Shown here: piece by piece, positions 23,017-32,068 of the stretch | Position numbering within the stretch: position 1 is the stretch's first letter | Layout: every line of letters begins with the position of its first letter | Assembly (NCBI RefSeq): GCF_009708075.1 | Contig: NZ_WMBT01000009.1 | Location: 62,001-126,000 of the forward strand | Reading direction: 5' to 3' | Origin: Paracoccus lichenicola | Lineage (GTDB): Bacteria; Pseudomonadota; Alphaproteobacteria; Rhodobacterales; Rhodobacteraceae | Length of the DNA: 64,000 nt | The notes under the pieces: model-generated | Database searches by the model: none | Told to the model about the DNA's origin: nothing | The model's input: the letters and a program-made list of their open reading frames with translations, nothing else | Made by a program: the position numbers and the translations under genes

Positions 23017-24101
23017 CTGCTCAGCCCACCCGCCACGCTCGGAACATCCCCCGCCGCGAACCCATAATGCCGCAGCCACCGCAAATCGCTCTCGAAGAAC
23101 GCCCGCAAATCCGGGATCCCGTATTTCAGCATGGCGATGCGGTCGATGCCCATGCCGAAGGCGAAGCCCTGCCATTGGTCGGGGTCGATGCCGCCCGCGC
23201 GCAGGACCTTGGGATGGACCATGCCGGATCCGAGGATCTCCAGCCACGAATCTCCCTCGCCGATCTTCAACTGCCCGCCGGACCAGTCGCAGCGGATGTC
23301 CACCTCGGCGGACGGCTCGGTGAAGGGGAAATGGCTGGCGCGGAAGCGCAGTTCGACCTGGCCCACCTCGAAAAAGGCGCGGCAGAATTCCTCCAGCGTC
23401 CATTTCAATTGCGCCATGGAAATGTCGCGGTCGATGGCGAGGCCCTCGACCTGGTGGAACATCGGCGTGTGGGTCTGGTCCATGTCCATGCGATACACGC
23501 GGCCGGGGCAGATCACGCGGATCGGCGCGCCCTGGTCCTGCATGGCGCGGATCTGGACCGGGGACGTATGGGTGCGCAGCACATGCGGGGGGCGGTTGTC
23601 GCCGGGCGCGCGGTGCATGAAGAAGGTGTCGTGTTCCTGGCGCGCGGGGTGTTCGGGCGCGATGTTCAGCGCGTCGAAGTTGTACCAGTCCGATTCGACC
23701 TGCGGGCCTTCGGCGACCGCGAATCCCATGTCGGCGAAGATCGCGGTCACTTCCTCGGTCACCTGGCTGATCGGGTGGATCGTGCCCTGCGGGCGCGGGC
23801 GGCCGGGCAGCGTCACGTCCAGCCATTCGCCCGCCAAACGGGCTTCCAACGCCGCATCCTCCAGCGACAGCTTGCGGGCGCGGAGCGCCGCGTCCAGTTC
23901 GTCGCGCAGCTCGTTCAGGGCGCGGCCAATGGTCTGGCGTTCCTCGGGCGTCATGCGGCCCAGTTCGCGCATCTTCAGGCTGATCTCGCCCTTCTTGCCC
24001 AGGGCGGCAAGGCGCACCTCCTCGATGGCGGCGGGATCGGTGGCGCCGTTGATGCGGTCAAGCCATTGCTGGCGCAGGGGGGTCAGGTCGTCCATCGTCA
24101 T
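23013..24101 (-). CDS. pheS: Phenylalanyl-tRNA synthetase alpha subunit PheS
   Basis: Catalytic alpha subunit that activates phenylalanine; it must pair with PheT. The 362-residue protein has an N-terminal coiled coil (about 1-90) and the class II core with motif 2 [40 protein letters not shown] and motif 3 [14 protein letters not shown]. pheT normally follows within the operon or one gene away, but here an AT-rich unknown ORF follows and then the strand switches, so pheT must be elsewhere. A P450 gene is upstream in the same direction. Confidence 0.97.
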   Translation of the reverse strand: MTMDDLTPLRQQWLDRINGATDPAAIEEVRLAALGKKGEISLKMRELGRMTPEERQTIGRALNELRDELDAALRARKLSLEDAALEARLAGEWLDVTLPGRPRPQGTIHPISQVTEEVTAIFADMGFAVAEGPQVESDWYNFDALNIAPEHPARQEHDTFFMHRAPGDNRPPHVLRTHTSPVQIRAMQDQGAPIRVICPGRVYRMDMDQTHTPMFHQVEGLAIDRDISMAQLKWTLEEFCRAFFEVGQVELRFRASHFPFTEPSAEVDIRCDWSGGQLKIGEGDSWLEILGSGMVHPKVLRAGGIDPDQWQGFAFGMGIDRIAMLKYGIPDLRAFFESDLRWLRHYGFAAGDVPSVAGGLSR

Positions 24102-24155
24102 GCCTCGTCCTTGTCGGGCATGGCGTTAGCATCTGCGGGGCCAGGGGGGAAGCCT

Positions 24156-25526
24156 TCAGCGCGGCTTCACGTCCAGCCAGACCCCGCCATGCGGGCGCAG
24201 CGTCAGGATCATGCGGGGCTGCGGGTCGCGGCCCGGGATGGCCGTGAAGCGGAAGCGGGCCAGAAGCGTGGACAGGATGATGACGGCCTCGTGCAGGGCG
24301 AAGCTGGCGCCGATGCAGATGCGCGGCCCGGCGCCGAAGGGCAGGAAGGCGTAGCGGTCGGGGGTCGTCAGGAAACGGTCTGGATCGAAGGCGTCGGGGC
24401 GGTCCCACAGCATGTGGTGGCGGTGCAGCGCATAGATCGGCAGCATCACCGTGTCGCCGGGCAGGACCTCGCGCCCGCACAGCCGGTCCGCCACCTGGGC
24501 CGTGCGCGACAGGAAGGCCGCGGGGGGATACAGGCGCAGCGTCTCGTTCACGATGCGCTGGATCAGGGGCAGCGCGGGCAGGTCGGCGGCGGTGGCGGCG
24601 CGGTCGCCAAGAACGGCCTGCGCCTCGGCTGCCGCGCGGTCCTGGATGGCGGGATCGAAGGCGCACAGGTAAAGCGCCCAGGCCAGCGTCAGGGCGGTCG
24701 TCTCGTGTCCCGCCACGATGAAGGTCAGCAGGTTGTCGCGCAACTCGTCCCGCGTCATGGCGCGGCCGGTTTCGGGATCGGCGGCGTGCAGCAGCAGATC
24801 CAGCAGGTCGGGCGCCCCTTCGGCCCGGGGCGCGGCGGCGCGGGCGTCGATGGCGCGGTCCGCGATCTGCTTCATCCGGCCAAGGCCCGGGCGCGCGAAC
24901 ATCCGCCCCGGCCGCGGCACCCAGCTGGGCAGGCCCAGCACGTCCAGAAGCGAGACCTTGCCCGTCTGGGCGATATAGCCGTCGATGGCATGATGCACCG
25001 CGTCCCGGTCAAAGGCCTGGTCGCCCGACAGGGTCACGTCGGAAATCACCTCGAAGGTCGCGGCCACCGTTTCCTCGAACAGATCGACCGGGCCTCGGGC
25101 GGCGGACAGGCGGCGGCTGGAGGCCTCGGCCGCGGCGGTCATGACCGGGCCAAGCGCCTCGACATGGCGCAGGGCAAAGGCGGGGGCCACCGCGCGGCGC
25201 TGCCAGCGCCACTGGGCACCTTCGGCCACGAACAGGCTGTCGCCAATGGCGGGTTCAAGCATCAGCTTGGTGACGATGGACTTGGGATAATCCTCGACCC
25301 GGTCCTTGAGGATGTGGCGCAGCGTGGGCGGGTCCATGACCATGTGGAACCGCACCCCCGTCTTGCCCGAGACGATGGGCTGGCGCGTCGCGATGGCGGG
25401 GATCAGTTCCAGCAGGTTCCGCCGGGCGGTCAGGGCGGTGCCCAGGATGCCCAACGGCTGGCGGGCCAGCGCGACCTTGACGGGGTCGCGGGCGGGACGG
25501 CTGGTGAAGGTGTCGGGGGCGTGCAT
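24156..25526 (-). CDS. Cytochrome P450
   Basis: A 456-residue heme monooxygenase with all hallmarks: I-helix oxygen-activation motif AGHET at 272-276, ExxR at 328-331 (ETLRLYPP), PERF-like DPDRF, and heme loop FLPFGAGPRICIG with ligand Cys404. The overall pattern resembles soluble bacterial relatives of fatty-acid or unspecific P450s rather than camphor-type enzymes. No ferredoxin or reductase gene is adjacent, so redox partners must be elsewhere and the substrate is unknown. ATG at 25526 preferred, since upstream codons look non-coding. It sits between rplT and pheS, a place usually free of such genes. Confidence 0.92.
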   Translation of the reverse strand: MHAPDTFTSRPARDPVKVALARQPLGILGTALTARRNLLELIPAIATRQPIVSGKTGVRFHMVMDPPTLRHILKDRVEDYPKSIVTKLMLEPAIGDSLFVAEGAQWRWQRRAVAPAFALRHVEALGPVMTAAAEASSRRLSAARGPVDLFEETVAATFEVISDVTLSGDQAFDRDAVHHAIDGYIAQTGKVSLLDVLGLPSWVPRPGRMFARPGLGRMKQIADRAIDARAAAPRAEGAPDLLDLLLHAADPETGRAMTRDELRDNLLTFIVAGHETTALTLAWALYLCAFDPAIQDRAAAEAQAVLGDRAATAADLPALPLIQRIVNETLRLYPPAAFLSRTAQVADRLCGREVLPGDTVMLPIYALHRHHMLWDRPDAFDPDRFLTTPDRYAFLPFGAGPRICIGASFALHEAVIILSTLLARFRFTAIPGRDPQPRMILTLRPHGGVWLDVKPR

Positions 25527-25572
25527 ATCCCAAGGATAGGAAGCGCGCGGCCCCGAAACAACGGCACCCATG

Positions 25573-25600
25573 AAAAAGGCCGGCGCGTTCTGCACCGGCC
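25573..25600 (-). terminator. Intrinsic terminator of rpmI-rplT
   Basis: 9-bp stem (25578-25586 with 25592-25600, one G-U pair), 5-base loop, followed on the minus strand by TTTTT (25573-25577), 28 bases past the rplT stop. Confidence 0.8.
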
Positions 25601-25627
25601 CCTGTCGTTGTCGCTGTCCCGAAGGGA

Positions 25628-25987
25628 TCAGGCGGCGGCCTTGGCCTGCGCCACGATCGCGCCGAACGCCTCGGGTTCGTTCACGGCCAGGTCGGCCAGA
25701 ACCTTGCGGTCAACCTCGATCCCGGCTTTCGCCAGCAGGTTGATGAAGCGCGAATAGGTCATTTCCGCGTCCACCAGGCGGACGGCGGCGTTGATCCGCT
25801 GGATCCACAGCGCGCGGAAGTTGCGCTTGCGGGTCTTGCGGTCGCGGGTGGCGTACTGGTTCGCCTTGTCCACGGCCTGCGTGGCGGTGCGGAAGTTGCG
25901 CGACCGGTTGCCATAATATCCTTTCGCCGCGTCAAGAACCTTCTTGTGGCGGGCGTGGGTGACCTTGCCGGATTTAACTCGTGCCAT
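25628..25987 (-). CDS. rplT: 50S ribosomal protein bL20
   Basis: 119-residue basic protein needed early in 50S assembly and, in many bacteria, for translational feedback on its own operon. The sequence is canonical: [29 protein letters not shown] at the start and [14 protein letters not shown] at the end. It is 16 bases after rpmI and is followed by a clear terminator. Confidence 0.98.
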   Translation of the reverse strand: MARVKSGKVTHARHKKVLDAAKGYYGNRSRNFRTATQAVDKANQYATRDRKTRKRNFRALWIQRINAAVRLVDAEMTYSRFINLLAKAGIEVDRKVLADLAVNEPEAFGAIVAQAKAAA

Positions 25988-26003
25988 TGTTCAGTCCTCG
26001 CGA

Positions 26004-26204
26004 TCAGCGGTTGTAGGGCATGTATTTCTTGACGATCTTGGCGTCAGCGTCCGATAGGACGGTGGTGCCGCGGGCGTCGCGAATGAACTTGATCGTGCGC
26101 TTGATCATGCCGTGGCGCTTGCCGGCCTGGGCGGATTTCACCTTGCCCGAAGCCGTGAACGAGAACCGCTTCTTGGCGGCCGACTTGGTCTTCATCTTCG
26201 GCAT
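26004..26204 (-). CDS. rpmI: 50S ribosomal protein bL35
   Basis: 66-residue protein starting [14 protein letters not shown], the family signature. The open frame extends upstream, but GGAG sits six bases before this ATG and directly abuts an earlier ATG two codons up, so this start is best. In many bacteria infC precedes rpmI; here the upstream gene is a small membrane protein, with rpmI having its own promoter. Confidence 0.97.
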   Translation of the reverse strand: MPKMKTKSAAKKRFSFTASGKVKSAQAGKRHGMIKRTIKFIRDARGTTVLSDADAKIVKKYMPYNR

Positions 26205-26280
26205 TTTCATCTCCTTCATCAGAGTGAACGCGCGACTCGGCAATGCCATGGTGGCCGGACGCACGGATAGGAAGCGCGCC

Positions 26281-26308
26281 GTATAAGCGCGCGTCACGGG
26301 TTTGGCAA
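26281..26308 (-). promoter_or_regulatory. Probable promoter of rpmI-rplT
   Basis: On the minus strand, TTGCCA (26303-26308), a 16-base spacer and TTATAC (26281-26286) fit sigma-70. The -10 is framed by GCGCGC on both sides, making a small hairpin. It leaves a leader of about 70 bases before rpmI. Confidence 0.55.
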
Positions 26309-26312
26309 GGCC

Positions 26313-26537
26313 TCAGGGTGCGGTCGCGCCGCCGGTCACGCGCGCCCAGGCCTGCGGGATCTGCTCTAGGCCGAAGGGCTGCGGTCCCAGCCAGGCGGCG
26401 GCAAAGATCGCCGCGATCCCCAGGACCAGCAGGATCGCCGCGGCACGCGGGGGCCGGGTCTGCAACAGCTGCACGACGGCCACGACGACCGAGATCAGGC
26501 ACAGCGCGATGCCGCCAAGCAGCAGAAGATCAGACAT
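26313..26537 (-). CDS. Small two-helix membrane protein (74 aa)
   Basis: Begins MSDLLLLGGIALCL and contains two hydrophobic helices, about residues 4-26 and 32-50, joined by a short basic loop (QTRPPRAA), then a periplasmic or cytosolic tail ending GGATAP. No family recognised. It follows pyk in the same direction with a 35-base gap and precedes rpmI-rplT. Likely a real gene from codon use and position. Confidence 0.68.
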   Translation of the reverse strand: MSDLLLLGGIALCLISVVVAVVQLLQTRPPRAAAILLVLGIAAIFAAAWLGPQPFGLEQIPQAWARVTGGATAP

Positions 26538-26572
26538 GGAAAATCCCCGTGATGGTTTGCCTGGGTCCGCGC

Positions 26573-28018
26573 TTATTCCGGATCAGAGGCGAAGATCAAG
26601 CGTTCGTCGCAGGGCGCGATGCGGACGATGTTCGTCGTCCCCGGCACGTTGAAGGGCACGCCCGCGATCACGACGATCTGGCGGGACTCGTCGGCAAAGT
26701 TGAACTCGCGCGCGGCGCGGGTGGCGTTGACCACCGCCTCCTTGAAGCGGCTCAGTTGCGGGGTGATGACGCAATGCGTGCCCCAGGTCAGGCACATGCG
26801 GCGCAGCACCGATTCGACATGGGTCAGCGCGATGATCGGCACGCGCGGGCGTTCGCGGGCCACCAGGCTGGCGGTCTTGCCCGACTGGCTGAAGGCGCAG
26901 ATCGCCGCGATGTCGGTCGTCTCGGCAATCTCGCGCGCGGCGGTCACGATGGCGTCGGCCACGGTGTGCAGCTTGTTCTGGCGCGAAGCCTCGATGATGG
27001 CGCGATAGTTGCTGTCGGCCTCGACCGAGCGGGCGACGCTGTCCATCGTCCGTACGGCCTCGATGGGATAGGAACCGGCGGCGCTTTCGGCCGACAGCAT
27101 CACCGCGTCCGCGCCCTCGTAGATGGCGTTGGCGACATCGCTGACCTCGGCCCGGGTGGGCATCGGGCTGTCGATCATGGATTCCAGCATCTGCGTGGCG
27201 ACGATCACCGGCTTGGCGGCAGACCGGCACTTGCGGACCAGACGCTTCTGGATCGGCGGGACCGAGTGGATCGGCAGCTCCACCCCCAGATCGCCCCGCG
27301 CGACCATGATGCCGTCGGACGCGGCCAGGATTTCCTCGAAGGCATCGACCGCCGCCGGTTTCTCGATCTTGGACAGGATCGCCGCGCGGCCGCGGGCCAG
27401 GGCGCGCGCTTCCTCGACATCCGCCGCGCGCTGCACGAAGGACAGGGCCAGCCAGTCCACGCCCAGTTCGCAGGCGAATTCCAGGTCGGCGCGGTCCTTG
27501 TCGGACAGCGCGGCCAGGGGCAGAACCACGTCGGGCACGTTCACGCCCTTGCGGTCGCTGATGGTGCCGCCGACAGTCACGGTGCAATCGGCGAAATCGG
27601 GACCGCATTCCTCGACCCGCAGGCGGATCTTGCCGTCATTGACCAGCAGGTTGCTGCCGGGCACGAGGGCCGCGAAAATCTCGCGGTGGGGCAGTTGCAC
27701 CCGGTGGGAATCGCCAAGCGCCGGGTCCAGGTCGAAGCGGAAGCGGTTGCCCTCCTCCAGGTCGCAGGCGCCCGCGGTGAACTGGCCCACGCGCAGCTTC
27801 GGCCCTTGCAGGTCGGCCAGGATGGCGATGGGTCGGCCCGTTTCGGCCTCGACCGCGCGGATGGCGTCGTGGCGGGCGCGGTGGTCTTCGTGGCTGCCAT
27901 GGCTCATGTTCAGGCGGAACACGTCGGCGCCGGTGTCGAACAGCGCGCGGATCATGTCCTTGGTGCTGGACGCCGGTCCCAGCGTTGCCACGATCTTCAC
28001 ATTGCGATGTCGTCTCAT
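26573..28018 (-). CDS. pyk: Pyruvate kinase
   Basis: Makes pyruvate and ATP from phosphoenolpyruvate in glycolysis and the Entner-Doudoroff route. The 481-residue protein starts MRRHRNVKIVATLGPASS and carries RLNMSHGSHEDH, the active-site IEKPAAVDAF and MVARGDLGVELP (Mg and substrate), and the C-terminal allosteric domain (AFSQSGKTASLVARERP). The open frame runs hundreds of bases further upstream, antisense to the next gene; the ATG at 28018 is set by homology. Together with zwf-pgl-pgi it covers part of sugar catabolism in this window. Confidence 0.97.
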   Translation of the reverse strand: MRRHRNVKIVATLGPASSTKDMIRALFDTGADVFRLNMSHGSHEDHRARHDAIRAVEAETGRPIAILADLQGPKLRVGQFTAGACDLEEGNRFRFDLDPALGDSHRVQLPHREIFAALVPGSNLLVNDGKIRLRVEECGPDFADCTVTVGGTISDRKGVNVPDVVLPLAALSDKDRADLEFACELGVDWLALSFVQRAADVEEARALARGRAAILSKIEKPAAVDAFEEILAASDGIMVARGDLGVELPIHSVPPIQKRLVRKCRSAAKPVIVATQMLESMIDSPMPTRAEVSDVANAIYEGADAVMLSAESAAGSYPIEAVRTMDSVARSVEADSNYRAIIEASRQNKLHTVADAIVTAAREIAETTDIAAICAFSQSGKTASLVARERPRVPIIALTHVESVLRRMCLTWGTHCVITPQLSRFKEAVVNATRAAREFNFADESRQIVVIAGVPFNVPGTTNIVRIAPCDERLIFASDPE

Positions 28019-28132
28019 TCCGGCCGCCCTTTTTCCGTTTGCGCTAACTATGGTCCAGATCGCCCGCGGCTGCAACTGGCGTCCGGCAACACCATGGCAT
28101 AGACATCCGGCGACATGAAGGATGACCGACCG

Positions 28133-28873
28133 ATGACAGAGCGTGCCTTCTGGACCGAGGGCGAGGATCGCCCGTCCCGCTGGCTGATCACATGCGACCA
28201 CGCGACGAACCGGGTGCCCGACTGGGTCGGGGATGGAACCCTGGGCATCGCGCCCGCCGACATGGCCCGCCACATCGCCTATGACGTGGGCGCGGCGGGG
28301 CTGGCGTCGCGGTTGGCCGTGCTGATGGACGCGCCCGTGATCCTTTCGGATTTCTCGCGCCTGGTGATCGACCCCAACCGGGGCGAGGACGACCCGACCC
28401 TTCTGATGCGGCTTTACGACGGCACGGTGATCCCGGCGAACAGGGATGCCGATGCGGCCGAACGCGAGCGGCGGCTGGACCGGCTGCACCGCCCTTATCA
28501 CGCGGCCCTGGCCCGGCTGGCGGGTGCCCATCCCGCCCGCTGCATCTGCGCGATCCACAGTTTCACCCCGCAACTGCGCGGTCGCCCGATGCGGCCCTGG
28601 CAGGTGGGGATCCTGTATTCCTGGCAGGACGTGCGGCTTGGCCCGCCGCTGGTCCAGGCCTGCCGCGAGGCGGGCTGGATCACGGGCGAGAACCAGCCCT
28701 ATGACGGCCATCTGGAAGGCGATTCGATCGACCGCCATGCGTTGAGGCACGGGCGGCCCAATGTGCTGATCGAGGTGCGCAACGACCTGATCGCGGACCA
28801 GGAGGGTCAGGCGGAATGGGCCGCGCGGCTGGCGCCGGTGATCGAGGCGACGCTGGCTGCGGCAGGGTTGTGA
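28133..28873 (+). CDS. N-formylglutamate amidohydrolase family protein
   Basis: About 246 residues. Members release formate from N-formylglutamate in histidine breakdown; stand-alone copies outside hut clusters may act on other N-acyl amino acids. Visible family blocks: ITCDHATNRVPDW, HIAYDVGA, SDFSRLVIDPNR, AIHSFTP, GENQPYDGHLEG and VLIEVRNDLI, which carry the metal and substrate residues. I prefer ATG at 28133, ten bases after AAGGA; ATG at 28115 is the alternative. No other hut genes are near. A hairpin repeat follows the stop. Confidence 0.85.
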   Translation: MTERAFWTEGEDRPSRWLITCDHATNRVPDWVGDGTLGIAPADMARHIAYDVGAAGLASRLAVLMDAPVILSDFSRLVIDPNRGEDDPTLLMRLYDGTVIPANRDADAAERERRLDRLHRPYHAALARLAGAHPARCICAIHSFTPQLRGRPMRPWQVGILYSWQDVRLGPPLVQACREAGWITGENQPYDGHLEGDSIDRHALRHGRPNVLIEVRNDLIADQEGQAEWAARLAPVIEATLAAAGL

Positions 28874-28876
28874 CAT

Positions 28877-28895
28877 GGTGGGGTTTCACCCCACC
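28877..28895. repeat. GGTGGGGT-N3-ACCCCACC hairpin
   Basis: Perfect 8-bp arms with a 3-base loop, four bases after the amidohydrolase stop and eight before the nrdJ stop, so it separates two convergent genes. Same arms as at 22484-22502. Confidence 0.65.
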
Positions 28896-28902
28896 GCACC
28901 CC

Positions 28903-31167
28903 CTATCCGCATTTTGAATGCCCGCAATTCGGGCAGGTCATGCAGCCCTCGTTCATGCGCATCCCGTATTGGCCGCAGTTCGGGCAGGCCGGGCCAAGCG
29001 GGCGTTCGCCGACCGCCACGGCCTCGATGCGCGGGTCGGATTTCAGGCCCATCCCCTCGCCCGCCAGAAAGCCGATGGCGATCATGTGGCGCTCGATGAC
29101 GCCCCCGATGGCCGCGAGGATCGAGGGCACATAGCGCCCGTTCATCCAGGCCCCGCCGCGCGGGTCGAAGACGGCCTTCAGTTCCTCGACCACGAAGCTG
29201 ACATCGCCGCCGCGCCGGAACACGGCGCTGATCATGCGGGTCAGGGCGACGGTCCAGGCGAAATGCTCCATGTTCTTGGAGTTGATGAAGATCTCGAACG
29301 GGCGGCGGTGGCCTGACTGCACGATGTCGTTGATCGTGATGTAGATGGCGTGTTCGCTGGCGGGCCATTTCAGCTTGTAGGTCGCGCCCTCCAGCGCGGC
29401 GGGCCTATCCAGCGGCTCGGTCAGATAGACCACGTCGGCGCCCGCATCGGCCTGGGGCGCGGCCTCGGCCTTTTCGCTGACCGACAGCACGCTGCCGGTC
29501 ACGTCGTTCGGGCGATAGGTCGTGCAGCCCTTGCAGCCCAGATCCCAGGCGGACAGGTAAACGTCCTTGAAATCCTCGAAGGAAATATCCGCCGGGCAAT
29601 TGATCGTCTTGGAAATGCTGCTGTCCACCCATTCCTGCGCCGCCGCCTGCATGGCGACGTGATCCTGCGGCGCCAGGGTCTGGGCGTTCACGAAGTGATC
29701 CGGCAAGGGCGCGTCGCCATGCATGTCGCGCCACATCCGGACGGCATAGTCCACGACCTCCTCCTCGCTGCGCGAGCCGTCCTTTTGCAGGACCTTGCGG
29801 GTGTAGGCATGGGCGAAGACCGGCTCGATCCCCGAACTGACGTTCCCGGCGTAAAGGCTGATGGTGCCAGTGGGCGCGATGGAGGTCAGCAGGGCGTTGC
29901 GGATGCCGTGGGTGGCCACGGCCTCGCGCACGTCCGCATCCATCCGCCGCATGAAGCCCGAGGCGAGGTAAGCGTCCCGGTCGAACAGCGGGAACGCCCC
30001 CTTTTCCCGCGCCAGATCGGCGCTGGCCAGATAGGCCGACCGCGCGATGGCGTGCATCCAGTTCCGCGTCCGGTCCACCGCGTCCGGCGCGCCATAGCGC
30101 AGGCCCAGCATCAGCAGCGCGTCGGCCAGTCCCGTCACGCCCAACCCGATGCGGCGCTTGGCCTGGGCCTCGGCGGCCTGCTGCGGCAGGGGGAATTTCG
30201 ATGCATCGACCACGTTGTCCATCATCCGCACCGCCACGCGGACCAGATCGTCCAGTGCGGCCATGTCCAGCCGGGCTTGGGGCGTGAACGGGTCCGATAC
30301 CAGCCGCGCCAGGTTCACCGACCCCAGCAGGCAGGCGCCATAGGGTGGCAAGGGCTGTTCGCCGCAGGGGTTCGTCGCCGCGATGGTTTCCGCGTAGTGC
30401 AGGTTGTTCTGCCGGTTGATGCGGTCGATGAAGATGACGCCGGGTTCGGCGTAATCATAGGTCGCGCGCATGATCCGGTTCCACAGATCGCGCGCGGGGA
30501 CGGTGCGATAGACCTTGCCGCCGAACACCAGGTCCCACGGACCGTCGGCCTTCACGGCCTCCATGAAGGCATCCGTCACCAGCACCGACAGGTTGAACAT
30601 GCGCAGCCGCGCGCTGTCCCGTTTCGCCTCGATGAAGTCGCCGATGTCGGGATGGTCGCAGCGCATCGTCGCCATCATCGCGCCGCGGCGGCTGCCCGCC
30701 GACATGATCGTGCGGCACATCGAATCCCACACGTCCATGAAGGACAGCGGCCCCGAGGCGTCGGCGGCCACGCCCTTCACCTCGGCCCCCTTGGGGCGCA
30801 GGGTGCTGAAATCATAACCGATGCCGCCGCCCTGCTGCATGGTCAGCGCGGCTTCCTTCAGCGCCTCGAAGATGCCTGCCATGCTGTCCTGGATGGTGCC
30901 CATGACGAAGCAGTTGAACAACGTGACGGACCGGCCCGTGCCCGCCCCCGCCAGGATGCGGCCCGCGGGCAGGAAGCGGAAATCCTGCAGCGCGGCGTAG
31001 AAGCGGTCTTCCCATGCGGCGGGGTCGGCCTCGACCTGGGCCAGATCGCGGGCGACGCGGCGCCAGCTGTCCTCGACCGTCATGTCGATGGGGCGGCCCT
31101 CGGCGTCCTTCAGGCGGTATTTCATGTCCCAGATCTGTTCGGCGATGGGCGCGGCAAAACGGGTCAT
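28903..31167 (-). CDS. nrdJ: Vitamin B12-dependent (class II) ribonucleotide reductase NrdJ
   Basis: Reduces ribonucleotides with adenosylcobalamin, with or without oxygen. The 754-residue protein shows the ten-stranded barrel motifs: LFNCFVMGTIQDSM with the first redox Cys, QQGGGIGYDFS, NPCGEQPLPPYGACLLGSVNL with catalytic Cys and Glu, APTGTISLYAG, and a C-terminal zinc-finger-like CxxC tail (CPNCGQYG, CMTCPNCGHSKCG). ATG at 31167 has AAGGGA upstream; the frame extends 44 codons into the upstream gene without family similarity. The 61-base gap before it is too short for a cobalamin riboswitch. nrdR at 1733 is a likely regulator. Confidence 0.96.
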   Translation of the reverse strand: MTRFAAPIAEQIWDMKYRLKDAEGRPIDMTVEDSWRRVARDLAQVEADPAAWEDRFYAALQDFRFLPAGRILAGAGTGRSVTLFNCFVMGTIQDSMAGIFEALKEAALTMQQGGGIGYDFSTLRPKGAEVKGVAADASGPLSFMDVWDSMCRTIMSAGSRRGAMMATMRCDHPDIGDFIEAKRDSARLRMFNLSVLVTDAFMEAVKADGPWDLVFGGKVYRTVPARDLWNRIMRATYDYAEPGVIFIDRINRQNNLHYAETIAATNPCGEQPLPPYGACLLGSVNLARLVSDPFTPQARLDMAALDDLVRVAVRMMDNVVDASKFPLPQQAAEAQAKRRIGLGVTGLADALLMLGLRYGAPDAVDRTRNWMHAIARSAYLASADLAREKGAFPLFDRDAYLASGFMRRMDADVREAVATHGIRNALLTSIAPTGTISLYAGNVSSGIEPVFAHAYTRKVLQKDGSRSEEEVVDYAVRMWRDMHGDAPLPDHFVNAQTLAPQDHVAMQAAAQEWVDSSISKTINCPADISFEDFKDVYLSAWDLGCKGCTTYRPNDVTGSVLSVSEKAEAAPQADAGADVVYLTEPLDRPAALEGATYKLKWPASEHAIYITINDIVQSGHRRPFEIFINSKNMEHFAWTVALTRMISAVFRRGGDVSFVVEELKAVFDPRGGAWMNGRYVPSILAAIGGVIERHMIAIGFLAGEGMGLKSDPRIEAVAVGERPLGPACPNCGQYGMRMNEGCMTCPNCGHSKCG

Positions 31168-31228
31168 GACGGATCCCTTGGGGTTGCGAAGGTTCACCCT
31201 ACCAGATATGGGCCAAACGCCTGCGCGA

Positions 31229-32068
31229 TCAAGCGACAAGGCCCCGGCGCACGGCGTCCTCGCAGGCCATGGCCAGCGTCTTGCGCGTTTGGCCCGCAAC
31301 GGGGACGGGATCGTGCAGGATCACCGTGACGCGCCCCTGCCGCCGTGCCGCCAGCACGGCCAGCAGATGCGGTCCCAGGTCCATGTCGCCCCACCAGCCA
31401 TAAAAGCGCGGATCGGTCCCGGCGGGCGCCTGATAGACGGCGCTGACCGGCTGGATCGCCAGCCCCTCGGGCAGCGCGGGATCCAGGAAGCCCTGGAACA
31501 GCGTCGGCTTGAAGGGCAACAGGCGCCGCCCGTCGGTCGAGGTGCCCTCGGGGAAGAACAGCAGCCGGTGGCCTGCCCGGACGCGTGCCGCGAATTCGTC
31601 GGCCTGGGCGCGGGCCAGCCGGGGGTCGCGGACCACGAAATGGGTGTCGGTGACGCGGGTCAGGATGTTGATGCCGGGCCAGTCTGCCACCTCGGCCTTG
31701 CTGACGAAAAAGACCGGCATGGCGGCGTTCAGGACCAGGATGTCGAGCCAGCTTGAATGATTGGCGACCACCGCGCCGAGGCCGCGCATCGGCTTGCCCA
31801 TCCGCCGCCAACGGATTCCCATGCAGGCCAGGGTCAGGCGGCAGACCATCTGCACATGCGGCCCGGTCCAGGGACGGCGCCGACCGTGGAACAAACGCTC
31901 CGCCCCGCGCAGCGGCAGGATCAGCAGCACGCCCGCCAGCAGCACCAGGACCGCGCCCCCGCCCCGCCGCAGGACGCGCAGCCAGGCGCGTAGGCCATGG
32001 GGGCGGGCCACAGGCGGCGGCACCGTGTCGCGCCAGGTGGCCTCGCCGCGTCCGGGACTCGCGTTCAT
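31229..32068 (-). CDS. olsA: Lyso-ornithine lipid / 1-acyl-glycerol-3-phosphate O-acyltransferase
   Basis: PlsC-type membrane acyltransferase of 279 residues that adds the second fatty acid. It has a hydrophobic N-terminal helix (about 38-55), catalytic NHSSWLD (NHx4D variant) and the FPEGTSTDG glycerophosphate-type motif. It directly follows olsB with an ATGA overlap. That pairing is the ornithine-lipid operon, so its substrate is probably lyso-ornithine lipid, although dual activity on lysophosphatidate is known for OlsA. Confidence 0.9.
   Translation of the reverse strand: MNASPGRGEATWRDTVPPPVARPHGLRAWLRVLRRGGGAVLVLLAGVLLILPLRGAERLFHGRRRPWTGPHVQMVCRLTLACMGIRWRRMGKPMRGLGAVVANHSSWLDILVLNAAMPVFFVSKAEVADWPGINILTRVTDTHFVVRDPRLARAQADEFAARVRAGHRLLFFPEGTSTDGRRLLPFKPTLFQGFLDPALPEGLAIQPVSAVYQAPAGTDPRFYGWWGDMDLGPHLLAVLAARRQGRVTVILHDPVPVAGQTRKTLAMACEDAVRRGLVA

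Noticed and set aside
22516..23826. 436-codon minus-strand frame as one long protein including the AT-rich ORF
   Set aside because: Its first 270 codons are pheS read in another phase; only the part after the GTG at 23016 has its own character.
23067..25757. 896-codon plus-strand frame opposite pheS and the P450
   Set aside because: Antisense to two conserved genes, with composition typical of a shadow frame.
25988..26312. infC expected upstream of rpmI
   Set aside because: No IF3 coding sequence is present; the upstream gene is a small membrane protein.
28903..28960. Separate small zinc-ribbon protein at the nrdJ end
   Set aside because: The CxxC tail is in frame with nrdJ and is a normal class II reductase C-terminus.
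31168..31228. Cobalamin riboswitch upstream of nrdJ
   Set aside because: The gap is 61 bases and lacks a B12-box-like GCCACTG, so it is too short for the element.
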